Shown: positions 8,739 to 15,275 of the stretch, piece by piece
Layout: each line of letters begins with the position of its first letter
Position numbering within the stretch: position 1 is the stretch's first letter
NCBI GenBank assembly: GCA_030427885.1
Contig: JAUICM010000006.1
Location: forward strand, 124,001 to 188,000
Direction: 5' to 3'
Source: Rhodothermia bacterium
GTDB taxonomy: Bacteria > Bacteroidota > Rhodothermia > Balneolales > Balneolaceae
Length of the DNA: 64,000 nucleotides
Program-made: the position numbers and the translations under genes
Notes under the pieces: generated by a model
The model's database searches: none
What the model saw: only the letters and a program-made list of their open reading frames with translations
Told to the model about the DNA's origin: nothing

Positions 8739-9065
8739 ATGAACCAGTTAGGAGAATGGAAACCTCAAACGGAGAATTTAAAGTTAATGTTTAGAGATTT
8801 AGTCAAATGGACGCTTTTACTTTCGCTTATTAGTGCAGCAATTATAAAAATAGTAAATCCCCCTTTGTTTCTTCCTTATTTTAGTGAAATACCGATAACC
8901 TCGGAGCTTTCTATATACTTTTCTTTGATTTTCTTTAGTGGATTTCAAATTCTGATTACAATTCTCGCTTTAATTCCAAGATTCTCGAATAAAGTTTATA
9001 AACCAATATTTATGACATTCACAGTATTAAGTGTGTTAAGCCTGAATGCACTTTTTTTGGGGTAG
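8739..9065 (+). CDS. MauE/DoxX-like membrane protein, N-terminal part before a frameshift
   Basis: This frame gives about 108 residues (ATG 8739; a TTG lies just before at 8736). It has three hydrophobic segments: VKWTLLLSLISAAIIKIV (followed by NPPLFLPYFSEIP), SIYFSLIFFSGFQILITILAL, and FMTFTVLSVLSLNALFLG. The helix-KxxNP-helix layout matches the first three helices of MauE/DoxX-family membrane proteins, which partner with quinone- or thiol-redox proteins. The frame stops at TAG 9063, right after a C-T7-G4 run, and the missing fourth helix is found in the -1 frame directly downstream. The protein is therefore short only because of this shift. It lies between the 13-bp repeats and the Cys-rich exported protein. 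Assignment rests on topology and pattern, not on a search. Confidence 0.6.
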   Translation: MNQLGEWKPQTENLKLMFRDLVKWTLLLSLISAAIIKIVNPPLFLPYFSEIPITSELSIYFSLIFFSGFQILITILALIPRFSNKVYKPIFMTFTVLSVLSLNALFLG

Positions 9066-9202
9066 AAGTGAAAACAGAGTGTTTAGGATGGGTTACACAG
9101 GAGCAAAACTTTCAAATTCTATCATTAAAGAATATTGGTATAACATTATGTGCTTTATTTCTAATGTATAGCAATAAAAATCCAATCAATAACAAAACAT
9201 AA
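9056..9202 (+). pseudogene. C-terminal part of the MauE/DoxX-like protein in the -1 frame
   Basis: Read in the -1 frame, the T7G4 run continues as FFGVEVKTECLGWVTQEQ and then a fourth hydrophobic helix, ILSLKNIGITLCALFLMY, ending at TAA 9200-9202, 3 bp before the GTG of the next frame. The ECLGW site falls where MauE/DoxX proteins carry a Cys-containing motif before the last helix. Joining both parts gives about 153 residues, the usual family size. The frame-0 codons CTT TTT TTG GGG TAG contain a T TTT TTG heptamer, a legal -1 slippery site (HIV-1 uses U UUU UUA). The break may be programmed frameshifting, homopolymer phase variation, a true inactivation or a sequencing error; the sequence alone cannot decide. 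Confidence 0.6.
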
Positions 9203-9214
9203 AAAGTGAGAATC

Positions 9215-9490
9215 ATGAATAAAAGAATACGCAAAATGGGAACTTTTTTTTGTGCGATGCTTATAGTTTCTTTTTTTAGCATTGGCTCCGTACAGGAAAT
9301 ATCCCCAAATACAAACGAAATCAGTTTAACAACAGAGTTGAACGAATCTAGTTCATTGCTAATTGTCGACCCTCCTGAGTGTGTTTGCGCAGAAAGGAAG
9401 GGATGGTTATTTGGAATGTGTAAAGGGGCTACAACTCGGGTATGTGAAGGAGATACTGAGTGTAATGAAACCTGCGGTACTCCTGAATAA
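9215..9490 (+). CDS. Small exported protein with six cysteines
   Basis: A 91-residue protein if it starts at ATG 9215 (an in-frame GTG lies at 9206). The N-terminus has basic MNKRIRK, then a hydrophobic core (FFCAMLIVSFFSIGSV), a Sec signal peptide without a lipobox. The mature part has a Ser/Thr/Asn-rich spacer and a compact C-terminal domain with six Cys (PPECVC, GMCKG, RVCEG, ECNETCGTPE), an even number suited to three disulfides. No family recognised with certainty; it recalls the small Cys-bearing NVEALA-type exported proteins found next to propeller genes in Bacteroidota, but no NVEALA motif is seen. A weak hairpin terminator follows, so it may be the last gene of the AraC/MauE-like transcript. 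Confidence 0.7.
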   Translation: MNKRIRKMGTFFCAMLIVSFFSIGSVQEISPNTNEISLTTELNESSSLLIVDPPECVCAERKGWLFGMCKGATTRVCEGDTECNETCGTPE

Positions 9491-9495
9491 ATTAT

Positions 9496-9531
9496 AAAAA
9501 GGTGATCTTTAATCTAAGGGTCACTTTTTTT
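9496..9531 (+). terminator. Probable Rho-independent terminator after the Cys-rich gene
   Basis: AAAAGGTGA pairs with TCACTTTTTTT around an intervening loop (a GTGA/TCAC core extended by A-T pairs, one bulge), ending in a run of seven T. It lies 6 bp after the stop of the Cys-rich gene and 20 bp before propeller 4, so propeller 4 may have its own promoter or be read by partial read-through. Confidence 0.5.
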
Positions 9532-9551
9532 AAAAATTTGAGTAAAAGAGT

Positions 9552-10583
9552 ATGTATTTAAAAAAGGTTGTATTCCTTTCTGTTATTTCTTTGTTCTCTA
9601 ATAATTTCTCCTTTGCACAGCTAGATGGGCTGATCTATAATCCTTATGATCTTTGGATTGTTGACGCTGATACAGTATTAGTAAATGATATTGCTGATAA
9701 GCAGAATACACTTAAGTTATTCGATCTAAAGGATGAAGAATTAATTGCATCAGTAAGAAGCGGAAGAGGTCCGGGTGAGGTAAGTTCAATTGCTTATAAA
9801 AGAAGTACTTTATATTCAAATGGAGATATATTTATCTGGGATTCAGGACGTAAAAGGATGACCCGTTATACTTCTGAACTAGAATATAAAACAGATGTTC
9901 GTGGAGGTAAATTTCTTGGAAGTATATTTCAGGCTGCTTTGATCAACGACAGTACTTTACTTACGGTGGGAGTTGGGGAAGGGTTTTTTAAGGTATGGAG
10001 AATCAAAAATAATAGGGTTACTGAAAAATCTCTTTTGTGGAGCATTAGCGAAGGAGAGTATGAGGAATTATCGCCACTCATTAATTTCACCCTACTTCAA
10101 ACGCTATTTTTCGATAACTTTAATGGAATTTTATATATAAGCTTCGAATTTTCCTCAATGGTAATAGGAATTGAGGAAACTGGAATTGTATTTATAAATC
10201 AGGAGCCGGATAACATTCCTCTTCCCCCACCTGATGAGGAATCAGAAAGAAGCGGGCGTTATAGTTTGCCTGTTATGGGGAAGCATCCGGAGGGAGCACG
10301 TGATGTATCGGCAGGAGGTGATTTTGTATATGTACTGTTAAACGGCGAAAAAATCTCAAGAATGCAACAGTGGAGATATCTTGTGAATTTCGAAGCCTTG
10401 ATTGAGAAAGTATATCATGCAGAAAGGTTGCTAAAATACGATAGGTTTACAGGGGAATTTATAGGGGAGATAAATCTACCAATCCCGGCGAGGCAGGCCA
10501 AAGTTCAGGGGGATACAGTTTATTTATTGAACACGCTTGGCGATGAACCCATCATCCGTAAATATAAGTTGGACGAACTGTAG
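9552..10583 (+). CDS. Six-bladed beta-propeller exported protein (propeller 4)
   Basis: A 343-residue protein with a Sec signal peptide (cleavage likely after NNFSFA, before QLD). Unlike propellers 1-3 it has no Cys lipobox, so it is probably soluble in the periplasm or secreted. The hallmark GRGPGEV is at about 71-77, earlier than in its neighbours because the N-terminal linker is absent. Blade-like repeats follow (NGDIFIWDSGRKRMTRYTSE; LLKYDRFTGEFIGEI near the end). It follows the Cys-rich gene after a terminator-like hairpin and is followed by the palindrome-rich gap. It probably shares a role with the three upstream lipoproteins. Ligand unknown. Confidence 0.82.
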   Translation: MYLKKVVFLSVISLFSNNFSFAQLDGLIYNPYDLWIVDADTVLVNDIADKQNTLKLFDLKDEELIASVRSGRGPGEVSSIAYKRSTLYSNGDIFIWDSGRKRMTRYTSELEYKTDVRGGKFLGSIFQAALINDSTLLTVGVGEGFFKVWRIKNNRVTEKSLLWSISEGEYEELSPLINFTLLQTLFFDNFNGILYISFEFSSMVIGIEETGIVFINQEPDNIPLPPPDEESERSGRYSLPVMGKHPEGARDVSAGGDFVYVLLNGEKISRMQQWRYLVNFEALIEKVYHAERLLKYDRFTGEFIGEINLPIPARQAKVQGDTVYLLNTLGDEPIIRKYKLDEL

Positions 10584-10595
10584 AATTTTGAACTT

Positions 10596-10862
10596 CATCT
10601 CGTTCCAAAGGTCATTCTTAGGAATGCAGTCTTGAAGTTCCAGCTTCCAACTCTATTTTCTAATCCCATCCTCAGTCATCTGGGATTAATCCCCTTCTGT
10701 TTAAAGACTTCCAATTTTAACAAGCGAGGGGTTTCAACCCTGAAGTATCAGTAGAAACCAGAGAGCAATATTAAATAGCCGCCCCACCTGGCGCATTCTA
10801 TGTTAAACCCTCTTGATTTTAACATAGAATGCGCTAGTTTAAGGGACCTACGTGACGAGATG
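10596..10862. repeat. Palindromic repeat region bounded by CATCTCGT / ACGAGATG
   Basis: Part of a 549-bp gene-free gap. CATCTCGT (10596-10603) is the inverted copy of ACGAGATG (10855-10862). Inside are imperfect hairpins (TTCC...GGAATGCAG around 10604-10628; GAAG...CTTC around 10636) that resemble the CTCGTTCC/GGAATGC palindromic repeats scattered through many bacterial genomes. The right end also matches 6785-6800. No ORF longer than a few dozen codons. Likely an intergenic repeat, perhaps two units fused. Confidence 0.4.
10791..10834. repeat. Perfect 17-bp inverted repeat
   Basis: GCGCATTCTATGTTAAA (10791-10807) and its exact reverse complement (10818-10834) flank a 10-nt loop CCCTCTTGAT. 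This is the strongest hairpin in the window, but no T-run follows on either strand, so it is better explained as a repeat-element core or protein-binding dyad than as an intrinsic terminator. Confidence 0.9.
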
Positions 10863-10947
10863 AACGCAGATAACACGAATGTAGCAGATGATCACGGAAG
10901 GTATAATAGGTTCCGCGATCAGCCGCCTGATCTGCCTGATCCTTGTT
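10862..10947. repeat. Degenerate palindromic repeat (AACGCAGATAACACGAAT type)
   Basis: GATCACGGAA (10890-10899) pairs with TTCCGCGATC (10911-10920) with one G-T pair, flanked by AGCAGAT / ATCTGCC outer arms. The wording CGCAGATAACACGAAT...CCGCGATC...ATCTGCCTGATCC recalls the dispersed palindromes common in Bacteroidota and Chlorobi. The rest of the gap, to the RND gene at 11133, holds nothing I can identify apart from the presumed RND promoter. Confidence 0.4.
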
Positions 10948-11132
10948 CGAATAATCCCCACCTGACGCATAGGTAAAGCTGAGATTCCTGAAAACTAAAA
11001 TTGGGTTATAAGCGTCATTAGCACCAGAACGATAACGACTAAACCCAAAAAAATCCCATTTCCCTACTATTTCAATAGTTTGTCTGCTTCAAATTAATTA
11101 CTATCCACACTAAGTAACTAAAATCACTCCAT

Positions 11133-14100
11133 TTGCTTCTTCGGAAACCTATAGCTTCGGTCATCCTGGTTCTGGCGGTTCTCATCTTTGGTGGGATCAC
11201 GCTTTCGCGGCTCTCTATTGAGCTGTTACCGGATGTTACTGAACCGACTTTATTAGTGACCACCAATTACACTGGCGCCCCGGCTATGGATGTGGAGTAC
11301 CGGATCAATGAGCCTTTGGAGAGGTATCTGGGATCTGTTCGGGGAGTAAGGAGCATAAAAGGATTGGCTCGGCAAGGACAAAGCCTCATCTTTCTCAGCT
11401 TTGACTGGGGAACGGATATGGATCTGGCGTTCCTGAATGTTCGGGAGAAGCTGGATCAGGTCAGACCTATGCTTCCTGATCAGGCCGGACGTCCGCAACT
11501 AATTTATTCCTCGGCTTCAGATGAACCCATTGCGACACTGGCACTGACTTTAAAAAATGTACCCGAAGAAAGTTTCCGGAACAGGCTGGAGTTGAAGCGC
11601 TGGACGGAACAGGTGTTTTCACGCCGACTCGAACAGCAGGAAGGAATAGCACAGGCTTTATTGGTCGGAGCCGTAGAGCCGGAAGTTCAGATCAAATTTG
11701 ACCCCAAGCTGATCGACCGTTTTGGACTTACACTCAGTCAGGTCGAACGCGTCGTACAGGAAGCGAATTTATTTTCCACTACCGGTGAACTGCGGGATGG
11801 ATGGTATCGTTATGCTCTGAAGATCCAGAGCCGGATTGAGTCCATCGAAGATATTAAACGAATACCGGTGATCTCTCTGGCAAACGGACGTGTGATCAGG
11901 CTGGATGAGATCGCTGATATTGACATCGGGGAAGCTGATCCGACTTCCTTCGCTCTGCTGGATGATCAGGAAGTGTTGAATGTGCTGGTTAAGAAGGAAT
12001 ATGGTTCTAATACAGTAACCGTTTTTGAGACTTTAGGGAAGGTATTGGACGAAGTAGAGGAGCAGAATCCGGATATCAATATTGAAGTGATCAGCGAAGA
12101 TGCCAGCTACATCGAGAATTCGGTATTTAATTTGCTTCAAACTCTGATCATTGGGGGAATACTGGCATTCATCGTACTATTCCTTTTTCTGGACGATATC
12201 CGAAGCCCGTTTACCATCGGCGTTTCAATTCCGGTAAGTATCTTCCTCACTTTTGTGGTGATGTACTTATTCAATATTCAGCTGAATATCATTTCTCTCA
12301 GCGGACTTACTCTGGGGATCGGTTTATTACTGGATAATTCGATCGTGGTACTGGAGAACATAAACCGTTACCGTCAGCAGGGACTGGACCGGTACGAAGC
12401 GGCAGCCAAAGGCACTAAAGAAATAGCCTTGGCAGTATCTGCTTCTACGTTTACTACCATCTCAGTATTCCTTCCGCTTATTTTTCTGGGAGGATTTGAA
12501 GGAGCTTTTTTCAGGGATCTGGCGGCTACGTTATCAATCAGTTTGCTTTCATCGCTGTTGGTTGCCCTGGTGATCCTTCCTGTATTTGTGGCCAACATCA
12601 GCAGTTCCAGGAGTTCAAAGATACTGAGTAAAGTTTCGAAAGGATTAGATAAGATCATCAGCAGTTATGAGTCCGGCCTGTCGAAGATCATCAAGAAGCC
12701 GGTTCCCATTCTGTTATCCGCACTGGCTTTAGTGGCACTCTCATTCTGGATCTTTATGCTGGTCCCGAAATCAACGCTACCTGAAAGTGAACCGGAGCGA
12801 ATCGAATATGTGGTAACCATGCCGGGAAATACAGCCTTGCGTTCTGCAAAGCAGGCTTCCATCACCATGACTAATTTTATTGAACGGGAAACCGGTATCA
12901 GCGACATCCTTTCGATCGGAGGCTATACCGATAATATCAGTCCGAAGTCTATCCAGAACGAAGGGCTTAACAAATTCAGGATTTCGGTACCTGTAACCGG
13001 CGTCGATGAGATAACAAAAGTACGATCAGTCTTTAGAGGATTGGCTCAAACGTATTCCTCATGGTCATTTGAGGATCAGGATCAGTCCGGTTTTGGAAAT
13101 ACAGTAACTGGTACCACGGAAGAACCAGTACAACTTAGTATAGTAGGCACAGATCGTAAGGTGAGTAAGAGAGTAGGAACTGCCCTGCAGAAATATATGT
13201 CTGCCAGCTTCGGGGATATGCAACTCACAGAAAAGTATCCTCAGACCGTGGATGTGTACCAGATCAAATTCAAACCGAAGGAATTACTAGCATTCGGTAT
13301 TTCAGAAGGAGAGGTGATCCGTTACCTCGAATCTTTGACACGCGGAAGTTTCGTTACAGACTGGAACCGTCAGGACGAGCAGATCGGCATTCGCTTGTAT
13401 GGCGGTCAGACTGCATTTGCCGATCCTACCCAGATCAAGCTGAACATTAAGGATAAGATCATTCCACTGAGCCATCTCGCAGTTGTTGAAGAAGTGAAAG
13501 AAGCTGAACAACTGGAGCGGTCCGAGCAGTCCGCGATCCTGACCTACAATACCAACTTCTCTTCGGCCGACTGGTGGTGGAACTCCGGCGAAATAGAGGA
13601 CAACATTCAGGACTTTATGCAGCAAACAGGCTATGAGATAAGGACAGGCGGTTCAGCATTACAGATGATCGGACTGTTGAAAGAGCTGGGTTTGCTTCTC
13701 GGAATCAGTGTGATCTTGATCTACCTGATCCTGGCCATCCAGTACGAAAACCTGAAATATCCTCTGATCATCATTTTGGCGATTCCCTTCGCATGGATCG
13801 GATCTGTTTTTGCTCTTTATGTATTCGGGGTGAGCCTGAATGCATTGTCTTTTATGGGAGTCTTGGTCCTAACCGGTATTGCAGTAAACGACTCCATCCT
13901 GAAAGTTGATTTTATGAGAAGATATTATGATGAAACCGGAGATCTGGACGAAGCGATCAGTCAGGCTGGAATAAACCGGTTCCGTCCGGTTGTGATGACC
14001 AGTATTACCACTATTTTAGGATTGATCCCGATGTTGCTTCCTTTCGGGGATGGATATGTATTGCGTCAATCCCTGGCAATTGCCCTGATAGGAGGTATGG

Positions 14101-14174
14101 TTACCAGTACGATCCTGACCCTGTATCTGATCCCGCTTATTTTCAGGTTAATAACCCCAAAAGAACGAACATAA
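11133..14174 (+). CDS. RND efflux transporter permease (first of two)
   Basis: About 1013 residues with the classic RND layout: TM1 (ASVILVLAVLIFGGITLSRL) followed by the porter motif LPDVTEPTLLV, a large periplasmic loop, TM2-6 with LSGLTLGIGLLLDNSIVVLEN (the TM4 Asp-Asn pair of the proton relay), a second loop from about 545, and TM8-12 (LGISVILIYLILAIQYE; MGVLVLTGIAVNDSILKV). It belongs to the AcrB/CzcA superfamily; substrate not predictable. The start is TTG 11133; no in-frame ATG precedes it before the stop at 11115, and the usual first residues are present, so TTG is likely real. The adaptor gene follows after 11 bp and a second permease after that. Confidence 0.92.
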   Translation: MLLRKPIASVILVLAVLIFGGITLSRLSIELLPDVTEPTLLVTTNYTGAPAMDVEYRINEPLERYLGSVRGVRSIKGLARQGQSLIFLSFDWGTDMDLAFLNVREKLDQVRPMLPDQAGRPQLIYSSASDEPIATLALTLKNVPEESFRNRLELKRWTEQVFSRRLEQQEGIAQALLVGAVEPEVQIKFDPKLIDRFGLTLSQVERVVQEANLFSTTGELRDGWYRYALKIQSRIESIEDIKRIPVISLANGRVIRLDEIADIDIGEADPTSFALLDDQEVLNVLVKKEYGSNTVTVFETLGKVLDEVEEQNPDINIEVISEDASYIENSVFNLLQTLIIGGILAFIVLFLFLDDIRSPFTIGVSIPVSIFLTFVVMYLFNIQLNIISLSGLTLGIGLLLDNSIVVLENINRYRQQGLDRYEAAAKGTKEIALAVSASTFTTISVFLPLIFLGGFEGAFFRDLAATLSISLLSSLLVALVILPVFVANISSSRSSKILSKVSKGLDKIISSYESGLSKIIKKPVPILLSALALVALSFWIFMLVPKSTLPESEPERIEYVVTMPGNTALRSAKQASITMTNFIERETGISDILSIGGYTDNISPKSIQNEGLNKFRISVPVTGVDEITKVRSVFRGLAQTYSSWSFEDQDQSGFGNTVTGTTEEPVQLSIVGTDRKVSKRVGTALQKYMSASFGDMQLTEKYPQTVDVYQIKFKPKELLAFGISEGEVIRYLESLTRGSFVTDWNRQDEQIGIRLYGGQTAFADPTQIKLNIKDKIIPLSHLAVVEEVKEAEQLERSEQSAILTYNTNFSSADWWWNSGEIEDNIQDFMQQTGYEIRTGGSALQMIGLLKELGLLLGISVILIYLILAIQYENLKYPLIIILAIPFAWIGSVFALYVFGVSLNALSFMGVLVLTGIAVNDSILKVDFMRRYYDETGDLDEAISQAGINRFRPVVMTSITTILGLIPMLLPFGDGYVLRQSLAIALIGGMVTSTILTLYLIPLIFRLITPKERT

Positions 14175-14185
14175 CAGTAATAACT

Positions 14186-15262
14186 ATGAGAGAGTTGAAC
14201 CAACGATCCAATTTGATTCATTACAAAAGCCTGTTTGGGCTTTTGATAGGAATTACCTTATTGAGTGCTTGTATTGGTAAAAAAGAAAAACCAGAGGCAC
14301 CGGATCCTGAAAGTGTGGAGATTCTCCCGGAAGTGGTTTTCTCTGTAGTAGATAATAAACCACTACAGTTTTATATCGAAAGCAGAGGAGTGGTGGAGCC
14401 GCTGGAACGGATTCAGATCATTCCAAGGGTAAGCGGATTTGTGGAAGAGAGTAATATCAAAGAGGGAAAAAAAGTAAGTAAAGGCGATATTCTGCTCCAG
14501 TTCAATCAGGAAGAATGGAAGAGCCGTGAAGAAGAAGCTCACAACCAATACCTGGAAAAGAAAGGGGTATATGATGTTGAGATGAGGATAAGAGGGGCTG
14601 GCGCTGTTGATACCAGCGGCTATCGAATTACATCAGGATTGGCTGATGCCGAGCTGGCCTGGAAGAGGACACAGCTTGAACTGAGCTATACGACTATTAA
14701 AGCTCCTTTCTCAGGATATATATCAACGAAAGAGATCATCACTCCGGGAGCATATATCGGGGCGGGAAAAGAACTCGGAATTCTGATCAATATGAGTAAG
14801 GTTCGGATTCGGTTTGATGTGCTTGAGTCAGAGATCAGTTCCCTTAAGCCCGGAATGGGAGTTGAACTGGAAGATCCGAGCGGGGAACAATACTCCGGAA
14901 CTATTGTGGCAATCTCACCGGAAATAGACATTGAGTCAAAGACGGGGCAGGCAATTGTGGAAGTTAACAATCCTGATAATCGTCTGAAGACGGGGATGAC
15001 GGTGGATGGAAGAGTTCATATCAGAAGTGTGGAGGGCAAAGTGAGGATTCCACGGGCAGCTTTGCTTGAAAGAGATGGCAGAAAATTGGTATTCAGGCTG
15101 AATGGAGATGAGGTTGAATGGATCTATGTGACCCCTGAAGCCATGAATACGGAATGGGTAATCATCAATCATGAAGAGATCAATCCGGGAGATACCTTAG
15201 CAGTTGACAAGCATTTTACCATCACTCATCAGCAACGGGTATTGCCACTGGTAACCAATTAA
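14186..15262 (+). CDS. RND periplasmic adaptor (membrane fusion protein), lipoprotein
   Basis: A 358-residue HlyD/AcrA-type adaptor. The lipoprotein signal ends at Cys29 (LLSAC). The biotinyl-lipoyl half motif VEPLERIQIIPRVSGFV is at about 73-90, then a short coiled hairpin (EEWKSREEEAHNQYLEKK), the second lipoyl half (YTTIKAPFSGYISTKEI), the beta-barrel (LKPGMGVELEDPSGEQYSG) and the membrane-proximal domain (VEGKVRIPRAALLERDGRKL). It links inner-membrane RND pumps to an outer-membrane channel. It sits between two RND genes (11 and 13 bp gaps) and presumably serves both. No TolC-like channel gene is nearby. Confidence 0.93.
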   Translation: MRELNQRSNLIHYKSLFGLLIGITLLSACIGKKEKPEAPDPESVEILPEVVFSVVDNKPLQFYIESRGVVEPLERIQIIPRVSGFVEESNIKEGKKVSKGDILLQFNQEEWKSREEEAHNQYLEKKGVYDVEMRIRGAGAVDTSGYRITSGLADAELAWKRTQLELSYTTIKAPFSGYISTKEIITPGAYIGAGKELGILINMSKVRIRFDVLESEISSLKPGMGVELEDPSGEQYSGTIVAISPEIDIESKTGQAIVEVNNPDNRLKTGMTVDGRVHIRSVEGKVRIPRAALLERDGRKLVFRLNGDEVEWIYVTPEAMNTEWVIINHEEINPGDTLAVDKHFTITHQQRVLPLVTN

Positions 15263-15275
15263 GATCCGGGATGTT

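Noticed and set aside
10791-10834. 17-bp inverted repeat as terminator of propeller 4
   Set aside because: Over 200 bp beyond the stop and no T-run on either strand; fits a repeat element better.
10584-11132. tRNA or other structured RNA in the gap before the RND operon
   Set aside because: No cloverleaf, CCA end or T-loop GTTCGA context could be built from the palindromes present.
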